Below, one piece after another: positions 7,582 through 15,696 of a stretch of DNA of 64,000 bases (its first letter is position 1; every line of letters starts with the position of its first letter). The translations under genes were made by a program, and so were the position numbers. The notes beneath the pieces are model-generated. The model was not told the origin of the DNA. It searched no databases and saw nothing but the letters and a program-made list of their open reading frames with translations. Source of the DNA: Streptomyces sp. SID13726 (GTDB taxonomy: Bacteria; Actinomycetota; Actinomycetes; Streptomycetales; Streptomycetaceae); assembly GCF_010548375.1 (NCBI RefSeq), contig NZ_JAAGLY010000011.1:1-64000 (forward strand), given 5' to 3'.

Positions 7582-9438
7582 ATGCGCACCCTGAACATCG
7601 GCATTCTGGCCCACGTCGACGCGGGTAAGACCAGCCTCACCGAGCGGCTGCTGTTCGACCACGGCGCGATCGACCGGCTCGGCAGCGTCGACACCGGCGA
7701 CACCCGCACGGACGACGGCGCGATCGAGCGGCAGCGCGGCATCACCATCCGCTCCGCGGTCGCCTCCTTCACCGTCGGCGACACCCGCGTCAACCTCGTC
7801 GACACCCCGGGCCACTCCGACTTCGTCGCCGAGGTCGAGCGCGCCCTGGAGATCCTCGACGGCGCGGTGCTGCTGCTGTCCGCCGTGGAGGGCGTCCAGG
7901 CGCAGACCCGTGTCCTGATGCGGACCCTGCGCGGGCTGCGGCTGCCCACGCTGATCTTCGTCAACAAGATCGACCGGGCGGGCGCCCGCGACGAGGACCT
8001 GCTCGCCGACATCCGGCGCCGGCTGACGCCGTACGTAGCCCCGCTGACGGAGGTGATGGGTCTCGGCACGTCCGAGGCCCGCGTGACGGCCCGCCCCACC
8101 GGGGACCTGGCCGAGGCCCTCGCCGACGTGGACGCCGGCATCCTGCGGGCGGTCGTGGACGGCCCCGAGCCCACCCCGGACGACCTGCGCAAGGCACTCG
8201 CCGCACGCACCGCCGACGCCTCCTTCCACCCGGTGTACTTCGGCTCCGCCCTCGGCGGCCAGGGCGTCCCCGACCTGGTGGAGGGCGTCACCCGGCTGAT
8301 CCCGCCCGCACCCGTGACCTGCGGGGGCGCACCGCGCGGGACGGTGTTCGCCGTACGCCCCGGCCCCGGCGGCGAGCGCACCGCGTATCTGCGGCTCTAC
8401 GACGGTGAGGTGACGGAGCGTCAGCGCCTCACCTTTCTCCGGCGTGAGGCCGAGGGCGTCACCGGCCGGGTCTCCGGACGGGTCACCCGCCTCACCGGTC
8501 CGCTCGGCGCGGGCGGCATCGCGGCGCTCACCTTCTCCTCCGCCCTGCGCGTGGGCGACCGGCTCGGCGAACTCACGGACCGCGCACCGCAGTTCGCGCC
8601 CCCGACCCTGGAGACCCTGGTCACCGCCCGCCGCCCCGGCCAGGCGGCCCGGCTGCGCTCGGCGCTGCTGGCCCTCGCCGACCAGGACCCGCTGATCCAC
8701 GCCCGGCCCGAGGCCGGGGGTGCCACGTCACTGCTCCTGTACGGCGAGGTCCAGATGGAGGTGCTCGCGGCGACCCTCGCCCAGGACTTCGGCGTCGAGG
8801 CGGACTTCACACCGGCCCGGGTCCGGTATCTGGAGCGTCCCGCCGGCACCGGCGAAGCCTGTGACGAGCTGCCCTGGCACGAGCGCGTGCGGTACTGGGC
8901 GACGATCGGGCTGCGGGTGGAGCCGGGCGAGCGCGGTTCCGGCGGGGTGTTCGCGTACGAGACGGAACTCGGGGCGCTCCCCCGGGCGTTCCACCAGGCC
9001 GTCGAGGAGACGGTGCACCTGAGCATGCGGACCGGGCTCACCGGCGCGACGGTGACGGACTACCGGGTCACGCTGATCCGCTCCGGCTTCGTCGGGCCGC
9101 TCAGTACCGCCGCCGACTTCCGCGGGCTGACGCCGATCGTGCTGCGGCGGGCGCTGGAGCGGGCGGGGACGCGGGTGTTCGAGCCGTGCCACGCGTTCGA
9201 GGTGGAGGTGCCGGTGGACGCGTTGGCTTCGGTCACGGCTCGACTCGCCTCACTCGGCGCCTCGTTCACGGGCACGTCGGGCGGGGACCCGGCGTGGGTG
9301 ATCACCGGTGAGCTGCCTGCCGGGCGGGTGCGGGAGATCGAGGTGCGGTTGCCGGGGCTCACGCGCGGGGAGGGGGTGTGGTGGTCGAGGCTCGGTGGCG
9401 ACCGGGAACTCGACCAGCCCTCACCAGGACACCGGTAG
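7582..9438 (+). CDS. Ribosome-protection-type translational GTPase (TetM/OtrA family)
   Basis: 618 residues. The EF-G-like GTPase motifs are intact: AHVDAGKTS (G1), RQRGITIRSA (G2), DTPGHSDFVAEV (G3) and NKIDRAG (G4). Spacing and length match tetracycline ribosomal protection proteins rather than EF-G (about 700 residues). Such proteins dislodge tetracyclines from the 30S A site. Streptomyces genomes often carry chromosomal members whose role is uncertain, so resistance is a prediction. The ATG at 7582 has only a weak GAGGA 11 nt upstream. The 3' end overlaps the convergent P450 gene by 18 bp. Confidence 0.85.
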   Translation: MRTLNIGILAHVDAGKTSLTERLLFDHGAIDRLGSVDTGDTRTDDGAIERQRGITIRSAVASFTVGDTRVNLVDTPGHSDFVAEVERALEILDGAVLLLSAVEGVQAQTRVLMRTLRGLRLPTLIFVNKIDRAGARDEDLLADIRRRLTPYVAPLTEVMGLGTSEARVTARPTGDLAEALADVDAGILRAVVDGPEPTPDDLRKALAARTADASFHPVYFGSALGGQGVPDLVEGVTRLIPPAPVTCGGAPRGTVFAVRPGPGGERTAYLRLYDGEVTERQRLTFLRREAEGVTGRVSGRVTRLTGPLGAGGIAALTFSSALRVGDRLGELTDRAPQFAPPTLETLVTARRPGQAARLRSALLALADQDPLIHARPEAGGATSLLLYGEVQMEVLAATLAQDFGVEADFTPARVRYLERPAGTGEACDELPWHERVRYWATIGLRVEPGERGSGGVFAYETELGALPRAFHQAVEETVHLSMRTGLTGATVTDYRVTLIRSGFVGPLSTAADFRGLTPIVLRRALERAGTRVFEPCHAFEVEVPVDALASVTARLASLGASFTGTSGGDPAWVITGELPAGRVREIEVRLPGLTRGEGVWWSRLGGDRELDQPSPGHR

Positions 9439-10614
9439 CCGCCGCGGCCCCCGTGTCATCCGGCCCTCCCGCCACTCGATCGTCTCCGGGGTGAACTCCG
9501 CCCGCAGCCCCGGGAAACGGACCGCCAGGCGGTGCAGGGCCAGGCCGAGTTCCAGTCGGGCCAGCCACGCGCCGAGGCAGTGGTGGGGGCCGGCGCCGAA
9601 GACCACGCTCGGTGTCGTCAGAGGGGCGAACAGGTCGGTCTCCTGCGGCTGGGGGAAGACGTCCGGGTCCCGGTTCGCCGCGTTCGTCTGTACGGCGACC
9701 ACCGCGCCCGCCGGGATCGTCACCCCGCCGATCTCGACCTCCTCGACGGCCCGGCGGATCAGGCCGGGCAGCACCCTGCCCTCGCTCAACGGGATGGTCC
9801 GCAGCAGCTGTTCGACCGCGGTCTCGGCCGCTTCCTGGCTCTGGGCGAGGCCGGGCCAGGACGCCCGTCCGTCGGTGAGGAGGTGGACGACGATGTTGCC
9901 GAGGGCCGTCATGGTCGTCTCGTGTCCTGCGACCACCAGGCCCAGGACCAGGATGACCAGTCGCGGTTCCTCGATGCCGAGGCCGTCGCCCGTCACGACC
10001 AGGGCGCTCACCAGGTCGTCGCCCGGATTCTCGCGCCGCTCGGCGACGAGTTCCGCGCAGAACAGGCCGAACTCCCGCATGGCCGCACCGACCTCCGCGG
10101 CGGTGTGGGCGCCGCCGGACAGGGCGTGGTCGGCCCAGTCGCGGATGCGTTCCCAGTCGGCGTGTTCCAGGCCCATGAGCCGGGAGATGACCGACACCGG
10201 CAGGCGGCGGGTGAAGCCCTCGACGATGTCGGTGGGGCGCGGCTGCCGGGCCAGGTCGTCGAGGAGGGTCTCCACCACGGCGGCGGTCCAGGGCCGCCAG
10301 CGGGCGATCGCGCGGGGCGTGAAGGCCCGCTGGACCGTGCCGCGCAGCAGTTGGTGGGGCGGGCCGTCCTGATTGAGGAGGCCGTCCGGGGAGTCCAGCA
10401 GGTTCGGGACGACGAGCAGCGGCGGGGCGTCCGCGTCCTTGAGGGACCTCCTGTCGAAGCGCGGGTCCATGAGGACCTGGCGGACCTCGGGGTAGCGGGT
10501 CACGAGCCACACCGGGGTGCCGGTGGCGAGGGTGGTGAGCCGGGGCGGGCCGGACTCGGGGAGGGGGATGCGGTGCATGGGACGAAGGGCCGGGGACGTG
10601 TGGTCTGCGCTCAT
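9421..10614 (-). CDS. Cytochrome P450 with altered K-helix motif (QLLR instead of ExxR)
   Basis: 397 residues, class I bacterial P450 size. The I-helix oxygen-activation motif is AGHETT. The heme loop is FGAGPHHCLGAWLARLEL with the cysteine ligand near residue 345. The K-helix reads AVEQLLRT, so aligned with the usual EELLR the invariant ExxR glutamate is glutamine. In the DNA this is GAA CAG CTG CTG CGG, so it is not a frame artefact. The arginine is retained. Loss of ExxR is known in the Streptomyces CYP157 family. No ferredoxin or reductase gene is adjacent, so electron donors must come from elsewhere. The substrate is unknown. Confidence 0.88.
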   Translation of the reverse strand: MSADHTSPALRPMHRIPLPESGPPRLTTLATGTPVWLVTRYPEVRQVLMDPRFDRRSLKDADAPPLLVVPNLLDSPDGLLNQDGPPHQLLRGTVQRAFTPRAIARWRPWTAAVVETLLDDLARQPRPTDIVEGFTRRLPVSVISRLMGLEHADWERIRDWADHALSGGAHTAAEVGAAMREFGLFCAELVAERRENPGDDLVSALVVTGDGLGIEEPRLVILVLGLVVAGHETTMTALGNIVVHLLTDGRASWPGLAQSQEAAETAVEQLLRTIPLSEGRVLPGLIRRAVEEVEIGGVTIPAGAVVAVQTNAANRDPDVFPQPQETDLFAPLTTPSVVFGAGPHHCLGAWLARLELGLALHRLAVRFPGLRAEFTPETIEWREGRMTRGPRRLPVSW

Positions 10615-10766
10615 GCGGGTCTCCAGACACGCCGGTACGGAGAGTCGTCCACGCTAGTGCGCCGCTCGCGCCTCCGGGAGTGTCCCAATCGGTCAACAAG
10701 AGGGACCGGCAAGGCTTTTGGGAGTCATCCCTGGGCATCCGTGCATCTAGGAAGGAGGGCCGTCGC

Positions 10767-11429
10767 ATGACGACTCCCATCAGGCGCGTGTCCAGGCGCA
10801 TGCCCGGCTGGGCGAAGATACTCACCGCCGTCGTGGTGGTGCTCGTGGTGTTCTTCGCCGGTATCCGGTTCAGTGTGCTCCCTGGCCTCAAGGACCTGTT
10901 CGGCACCGAGACCCACGACCGTTCGGGTCCCGCACTTCTGGAGTCCATCCAGGACATCAGCCGTTACGACGCGGCCTCCGGCAATTTCCAGGTCGTCGTG
11001 GACCTGGAGAAGGACACCAAGTACCTGCCCGACGCGATCCGCGGCTCCCGCACCCTGTACGTCGGGGCGGGTGCCGTCGACGCCTATGTCGACCTCGGCA
11101 AGGTCGCCAAGAACGACGTGACGGTCAACGGGGACCGCACGGCCGCCACGCTCCATCTGCCGCACGCCCAGCTGGGCAAGGCCACGCTGGACGCGGACCG
11201 CTCCTACGCGGTGTCCAAGCAGCGCGGTCTGCTCGACCGGCTCGGCGATCTGTTCTCCGACAACCCCAACAGCGAACAGGCGGTGCAGAAACTGGCGGTG
11301 AAGCACATCACCGAGGCCGCGAAGGAGAGCGAGCTGACCAAGCGGGCCGAGACCAACACCACCAACATGCTGAAGGGTCTGCTGGGTTCCCTCGGCTTCA
11401 AGAAGGTCGAGGTCACCTACGGCACCTGA
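10767..11429 (+). CDS. DUF4230-family membrane-anchored protein
   Basis: 220 residues from an ATG with GAAGGAGG 8 nt upstream. A basic N-terminus (IRRVSRRMPGW) is followed by one transmembrane helix at about residues 16-35 (KILTAVVVVLVVFFAGI). The rest is predicted outside the membrane and resembles DUF4230 proteins (LLESIQDISRYDAASGNFQVVVDLEKDTKYLP region). The function of the family is not known. It is monocistronic and divergent from the P450. It ends immediately before the convergent Mrp-like pseudogene. Confidence 0.8.
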   Translation: MTTPIRRVSRRMPGWAKILTAVVVVLVVFFAGIRFSVLPGLKDLFGTETHDRSGPALLESIQDISRYDAASGNFQVVVDLEKDTKYLPDAIRGSRTLYVGAGAVDAYVDLGKVAKNDVTVNGDRTAATLHLPHAQLGKATLDADRSYAVSKQRGLLDRLGDLFSDNPNSEQAVQKLAVKHITEAAKESELTKRAETNTTNMLKGLLGSLGFKKVEVTYGT

Positions 11430-12127
11430 TCAGCCGCCGAGCATCCCGGGCAGGGTGAGGGCACCGAGCACGGTGGTGCCGACCAGTATCCATGCCACAT
11501 AGTCGCCGACGTGCCCGGACTGCAGGCGCCGCAGCCACAGCGCCCGGTCCGGTGCGGCGAACGGCTCCGGGTGGGTGACGGCGAGGAAGGCGAGGGCCCC
11601 CGTGAGCAGCACCGCGGGCACCGCCGTCATGGTGTCCGGAATCCGGCTGACCCGGTGCCGGGTCTCGGGCCGCGGTCCGAGGCCCAGGAACACCCGGGCG
11701 GCGACCTCAGCACTGCGGCGGCGGTCACGGCGGACGCGGCCACGTACAGCACGGTGAGCGGACCGCCCACCGCCTCCTCGGCCAGGGACTTGCCGAGCGC
11801 CGTGCCGAAGGGGGGAAGTCCCGCGAGGCCCAGGGCTCCCAGGGTGAACAGCACGGCGAGGACGAGAGTGCCGACGGGGCCCAGCAGGGCGAGGACCAGG
11901 GCGAGATCGACGTAGGAGGGACGGTCGTAACCCTGGGAGAGCAGCAGGAGGGCGGGGCAGGCGAACGCGGTGCACAGGTTCTGGGCCACGACCCGGCGGC
12001 GCAGCGGGCCGGTGGCGACGCCCCACACGGTGGCGCCCACTCCCCCGGCGAGGAGGCCGGTCGCGGTGAGCGCGGCCCACCAGGTGAGGAGTTCGGCGGT
12101 GGCGAGGAGTGCGGGACGCCTGTCCAT
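11430..12127 (-). pseudogene. Frameshifted MrpF/MrpD-like cation antiporter remnant
   Basis: From the ATG at 12127 (GGAGGAGG upstream), the first part resembles MrpF/MnhF (LRRRVVAQNL, then YVDLALVLALLGPVGTLVLA). It runs straight into a segment like the C-terminal end of MrpD/NuoM-type proton antiporters (LGLAGLPPFGTALGKSL, then AARVFLGLGPRPETR). The reading frame breaks near 11706. Restoring one G (AGGTC to AGGGTC) would rejoin VLR-VAARVFLGLG and give about 232 residues. Two lesions are therefore visible: an apparent fusion that removed most of an Mrp operon, and a one-base deletion. The latter could also be a sequencing error. Several hydrophobic helices remain. Confidence 0.7.
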
Positions 12128-12343
12128 GCGCCGCCTCCTCCGGGTTCCGACCGCGTGGCTCGTCCGACGCGGGCCATCCAAACACCGCGCCGGGGGCGTG
12201 CGGTGGCGACGCGCGCGGTTCTCAGCCCGGAGTGCCCCGACCGTACGAAGAGAAACGCGAGGAGACGGTGGGGCGGCGGCATTCTCGGGCTGTTCAGGGG
12301 TAACCGCCCTACGACACAGGGAAGTTGAAGAGTGGAGGAACCA

Positions 12344-12907
12344 ATGGCCTGGGTGCTCTCACGTTCGCGGGCGAGGTCGGACGCCGGCACCGCCAAGACG
12401 GAACCCGCGGCGAAGCCCACGCCGAAGGCCGCCGCCCGGCCCCGGCGCAATCCGCTCTCCCTCGTCGTCCGTTTCGTGGCGATGGTGTTCGCGTTCGCCT
12501 TCATGGTGGCGTTCGCCGTGGTGCTGGCCCGGCTGACCCTGGAGCCCTCGCCGGCGTCGGTGGATCTGACCCACACCAACCTGCATCCCGGCGCCTCCCT
12601 CAAGGCCTATCTGGACCAGCCCGAGATGCGGGACGCGGTCAAGCAGATCGGCGGGAACATCGTGCTGGGCGTGCCGTTCGGGATCCTGGTGCCGATCGTG
12701 GCCCCCAAGACCCGCGGGCCGCTGCGGATCCTGCTGCTGACGGCCGTGGTGATGCTGCTGGTGGAGTTCGCGCAGGGTGCCCTGGTGGAGGGGCGCGCCT
12801 TCGACATCGACGACGTCATCCTGAACACGTCCGGAGCGCTGATCGGCTATCTCCTGCTGGGGCGGCGGCTGAGCCGGGCCGTGCACAAGCCGGCGAAGAA
12901 GTCGTAA
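12344..12907 (+). CDS. VanZ-family membrane protein
   Basis: 187 residues. A basic, alanine/proline-rich cytoplasmic tail (residues 1-38) precedes four predicted transmembrane helices, at about 40-60, 100-120, 126-143 and 160-176. VanZ-like signatures are VEFAQG at the end of helix 3 and DIDDVILNTSGALIGY leading into helix 4. VanZ homologues are linked to glycopeptide tolerance and envelope homeostasis, with no known enzymatic activity. The ATG at 12344 has GGAGGA at 12334-12339; the GTG at 12332 lies inside that ribosome-binding site and was rejected. No vancomycin-resistance genes flank it. Confidence 0.82.
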   Translation: MAWVLSRSRARSDAGTAKTEPAAKPTPKAAARPRRNPLSLVVRFVAMVFAFAFMVAFAVVLARLTLEPSPASVDLTHTNLHPGASLKAYLDQPEMRDAVKQIGGNIVLGVPFGILVPIVAPKTRGPLRILLLTAVVMLLVEFAQGALVEGRAFDIDDVILNTSGALIGYLLLGRRLSRAVHKPAKKS

Positions 12908-12931
12908 GGAGGCGGGACTTCGCTCCACTTC

Positions 12932-12943
12932 TGGTCTGTACCA
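12932..12943. promoter_or_regulatory. DasR-like operator upstream of GH16
   Basis: TGGTCTGTACCA preserves the TGGT-N4-ACCA core of the DasR (GntR-family) site ACTGGTCTAGACCACT, although outer and central positions deviate. It ends 5 bp before the predicted -35 of the GH16 promoter. DasR couples amino-sugar sensing to polysaccharide hydrolase genes in Streptomyces, so a site before a secreted glucanase is plausible. It may instead belong to a related repressor. Confidence 0.45.
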
Positions 12944-12948
12944 AAGTA

Positions 12949-12977
12949 TTGACGACCCCTTAGCTCACTTCTTAAAT
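12949..12977 (+). promoter_or_regulatory. Predicted sigma-70-type promoter of the GH16 gene
   Basis: -35 TTGACG (12949-12954) and -10 TTAAAT (12972-12977) are separated by exactly 17 bp, about 40 bp before the GTG start. The stretch is notably AT-rich for this genome. Confidence 0.6.
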
Positions 12978-13018
12978 CAAGAGGCGACACCTTCACCCCC
13001 CACCTCGGAGGAAGAGCC

Positions 13019-14239
13019 GTGGCCGCCTCACGCCTGCTGCGCAGATGTCTGCTCGCCGCCCTGTCCGCGGTACTGGTCTCGTCCGGTACCGCGGCGGCCG
13101 ACCCGCCCTCCGTCTCCGCCGCCGCGGTGACCTTCTCCGACTCCTTCGACGGGCCCGCCGGAGCCGCCGTCGACTCCTCGAAGTGGCAGATCGAGACCGG
13201 CGACAACGTCAACAACCACGAGCGGCAGTACTACACGGCGGGCAACAGGAACGCGGCGCTGGACGGCCAGGGGCACCTGGTGATCACGGCGCGCAAGGAG
13301 AACCCGGCCAACTACCCGTGCTGGTACGGCACCTGCCAGTACACCTCGGCCCGGCTGAACACCTCCGGGAAGTTCACCGCGCAGTACGGGCATGTCGAGG
13401 CGCGCATGAAGATCCCGCGCGGGCAGGGCATGTGGCCGGCGTTCTGGATGCTGGGCACGCCCGTGAACTGGCCGGACTCGGGCGAGATCGACGTCATGGA
13501 GAACGTCGGCTTCGAGCCCTCCACCGTGCACGGCACGATCCACGGCCCGAGCTACTCCGGCTCGGGCGGCATAGGCGCCGGCTACTCCCTGCCGAACGGC
13601 CAGGCCTTCGCGGACGCCTTCCACACCTTCGCCGTCGACTGGGCGCCCGGCTCGATCACCTGGTCCGTGGACGGCACCGTCTACCAGCGGCGCACCCCCG
13701 CCGACCTGGGCGGCCGGACCTGGGTGTTCGACAAGCCGTTCTTCCTGATCCTCAACCTCGCCGTCGGCGGCTACTGGCCAGGCGACCCGGACGGCTCGAC
13801 GGCCTTCCCGCAGCAGCTCGTGGTGGACCACGTGTCCGTGACCACCGGCGACTCGGCCACCGGGACGGCGATCCGGGGCCTCGCGGGCAAGTGCGTGGAC
13901 GTCGCCGGAGCGAACCCGGCGAACGGGACGGCCGTACAGCTCTACGGCTGCAACGGCACCGCGGCCCAGCAGTGGACGGTCGGCGCCGACGGCACGGTCC
14001 GCGCGCTCGGCAAGTGCCTGGACGTGACGGGCGGCGGCACCGCGGACGGTACACCGGTGCAGCTCTACGACTGCAACGGCTCCGGAGCCCAGCGGTGGAC
14101 CGTCACGGGCGCGCGCGACATCGTCAATCCGCAGGCCGGCAAGTGCCTGGACGTGACCGGCAACAGCTCGGCCGACGGCACCCGGCTCCAGCTGTGGACC
14201 TGCACGGGCGGCGCCAACCAGAAGTGGACGGTCGGCTGA
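13019..14239 (+). CDS. Secreted GH16 endo-beta-1,3-glucanase with C-terminal ricin-type lectin domain
   Basis: 406 residues from a GTG with GGAGGAAG upstream. Signal peptide is about residues 1-27 (RRCLLAALSAVLVSSG core, AAA-D cleavage). The GH16 domain spans about 38-275 with the catalytic EIDVME at 156-161 (Glu156 nucleophile, Glu161 acid/base) and the VNNHERQYYT and MWPAFWMLG blocks typical of laminarinases. Residues about 280-406 form a ricin-B beta-trefoil with repeated GKCLDV and QLY-C/QW motifs. It would be secreted and cleave beta-1,3-glucans of fungal or plant walls while the lectin binds carbohydrate. A strong promoter and a DasR-like box lie upstream. Confidence 0.93.
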   Translation: MAASRLLRRCLLAALSAVLVSSGTAAADPPSVSAAAVTFSDSFDGPAGAAVDSSKWQIETGDNVNNHERQYYTAGNRNAALDGQGHLVITARKENPANYPCWYGTCQYTSARLNTSGKFTAQYGHVEARMKIPRGQGMWPAFWMLGTPVNWPDSGEIDVMENVGFEPSTVHGTIHGPSYSGSGGIGAGYSLPNGQAFADAFHTFAVDWAPGSITWSVDGTVYQRRTPADLGGRTWVFDKPFFLILNLAVGGYWPGDPDGSTAFPQQLVVDHVSVTTGDSATGTAIRGLAGKCVDVAGANPANGTAVQLYGCNGTAAQQWTVGADGTVRALGKCLDVTGGGTADGTPVQLYDCNGSGAQRWTVTGARDIVNPQAGKCLDVTGNSSADGTRLQLWTCTGGANQKWTVG

Positions 14240-14248
14240 GCCGCCGCG

Positions 14249-14485
14249 TCAGTGCCGGGTCCAGGTGAACTTGTCGCCGCCGACCCAGCGGACCACGTCC
14301 GGGTCGTCCAGGTCGTGGACGATGATCCCGAAGGCGGCGGCCGCCTCCAGGACGTCGGTGACGGTCTTCGCCTCGCCGACGACCTGACCGTCGATCTCCA
14401 CGATCCGGAAGGGCGGTGTCGTCGGCTGGACCCCGAGCACCATGATCCGCGGGTTCGAGATGTGCGGGCTCGCGATTTCGGTCAT
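14249..14485 (-). CDS. Small conserved hypothetical protein
   Basis: 78 residues with no recognised domain. The sequence is evenly hydrophilic with an Ile/Val-rich centre (PFRIVEIDGQVVGEAKTVTDVLEAAAAFGIIVHDLDDPDVVRW region) and reads like a compact alpha/beta protein. No signal peptide or membrane helix is present. Codon third positions are strongly G/C in this frame, which supports coding. No Shine-Dalgarno is seen; TACGCT ends 6 nt before the ATG, suggesting a leaderless transcript. It converges on the GH16 gene with a 9-bp gap. Function unknown. Confidence 0.6.
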   Translation of the reverse strand: MTEIASPHISNPRIMVLGVQPTTPPFRIVEIDGQVVGEAKTVTDVLEAAAAFGIIVHDLDDPDVVRWVGGDKFTWTRH

Positions 14486-14620
14486 GGATAGAGCGTAGAG
14501 CGCATCCCGCGGGAGGGAGAGTCGTACGTCCTCCGCCGAGCCGTCCGCGCTCCGCGGCCGGTCCGCTCCCCCGCCGTGCGGCCCCCGTCGCCCTGGGGAA
14601 CCCTGGAGGAGGAGGTGGCG

Positions 14621-15658
14621 ATGGATCCCGTCGAGGCCCTGGAGCGAATCGCCTTCCTGCTGGAGCGGTCCCTGGCGCCGACCTACCGGGTGCGCGCCTT
14701 CCGTACGGCGGCCCGGGTGCTGACCGGGCTGCCCGCCGACGAGGTGCGCGAGCGAGCGGGGAACGGGTCGCTGGAGTCCCTCAAGGGGATCGGCCCGAAG
14801 ACGGCCCAGGTGGTGCGGGAGGCGCTGGCCGGGGACGTGCCCGGCTATCTGGAGAAGCTTGAGGGCGAGTCGGCCGCGCCGCGGCCCGAGGGCGGCGAGC
14901 GGCTGCGGGCGCTGCTACGCGGTGACTGCCATCTGCACTCGGACTGGTCGGACGGCGGCAGCCCGATCGAGGAGATGGGCCGCACCGCGGCGGAGCTGGG
15001 CCACGAGTGGGCGGTGCTGACCGACCACTCGCCCCGCCTGACCGTGGCCCGGGGGCTGTCCCCTGAGCGGCTGCGCCACCAGCTGGACGTGGTGGCGGAA
15101 CTCAACGACACCTGGGCGCCCTTCCGCCTGCTGACCGGCATCGAGTGCGACATCCTCGACGACGGCTCGCTCGACCAGGAGCCGGAACTCCTGGAGCGCC
15201 TGGACGTCGTGGTCGTCTCCGTGCACTCCAAGCTGCGCATGGACGCCCGCGCGATGACCCGGCGCATGGTGGCCGCCGTACGCGATCCGCACGCGAACGT
15301 CCTCGGGCACTGCACGGGACGGCTGGTGACCGGGCGGGGGCGGCCGGAGTCGGAGTTCGACGCGGACGAGGTGTTCGCCGCGTGTGCCGAGTCGGGCACG
15401 GCGGTGGAGATCAACAGCCGCCCCGAGCGTCTCGACCCGCCGCGCCGGCTGCTGCGCCGGGCCGTCGAGGCGGGCGTGCTGTTCTCCGTCGACACCGACG
15501 CGCACGCGCCCGGGCAGCTCGACTGGCAGATCCTCGGCTGCGCCAGGGCCCAGGAGTGCGGGGTGCCGGACGAGCGGGTGGTGACCACGTGGAGCAGGGA
15601 GGAGCTGCTGGGCTGGTCCCGGGAAGGGTGGGTGCCGTCCCGAGTGGCGGGCGCCTGA
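14621..15658 (+). CDS. Helix-hairpin-helix plus PHP-domain phosphoesterase (PolX-like without polymerase palm)
   Basis: 345 residues. Residues about 1-75 resemble the 8-kDa helix-hairpin-helix region of family X DNA polymerases (YRVRAFRTAARVL, then SLKGIGPKTAQVV at 53-65). From residue 102 comes a PHP metal-binding domain: DCHLHSDWSDGG, then LTDHSPRLTVARGL, HCTGR and VDTDAHAPGQL supply the His/Asp ligands. The nucleotidyl-transferase palm that lies between these parts in PolX is missing. It may be a metal-dependent phosphatase or nuclease acting on DNA ends (inference). A strong GGAGGAGGAGG precedes the ATG at 14621. It is the first gene of an operon with HAD and FUSC genes. Confidence 0.85.
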   Translation: MDPVEALERIAFLLERSLAPTYRVRAFRTAARVLTGLPADEVRERAGNGSLESLKGIGPKTAQVVREALAGDVPGYLEKLEGESAAPRPEGGERLRALLRGDCHLHSDWSDGGSPIEEMGRTAAELGHEWAVLTDHSPRLTVARGLSPERLRHQLDVVAELNDTWAPFRLLTGIECDILDDGSLDQEPELLERLDVVVVSVHSKLRMDARAMTRRMVAAVRDPHANVLGHCTGRLVTGRGRPESEFDADEVFAACAESGTAVEINSRPERLDPPRRLLRRAVEAGVLFSVDTDAHAPGQLDWQILGCARAQECGVPDERVVTTWSREELLGWSREGWVPSRVAGA

Positions 15659-15696
15659 CGTGGTACTCGTGCCGCACGACAGGAAAGGGGAGGTTC

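Noticed and set aside
6429..8381. N-terminal extension of the PRPP synthetase to 650 residues
   Set aside because: The extra ~330 residues are antisense to the ribosome-protection GTPase and lack protein-like sequence; a GTG with a good ribosome-binding site at 7382 starts the conserved part.
12325..12963. An alternative 212-codon frame over the VanZ-like gene
   Set aside because: Shadow frame without hydrophobic pattern or ribosome-binding site; the overlapping frame has VanZ motifs and transmembrane helices.
13045..14268. A 407-codon frame parallel to the GH16 gene
   Set aside because: Arg-rich out-of-frame product; the GH16 catalytic and lectin motifs lie in the other frame.
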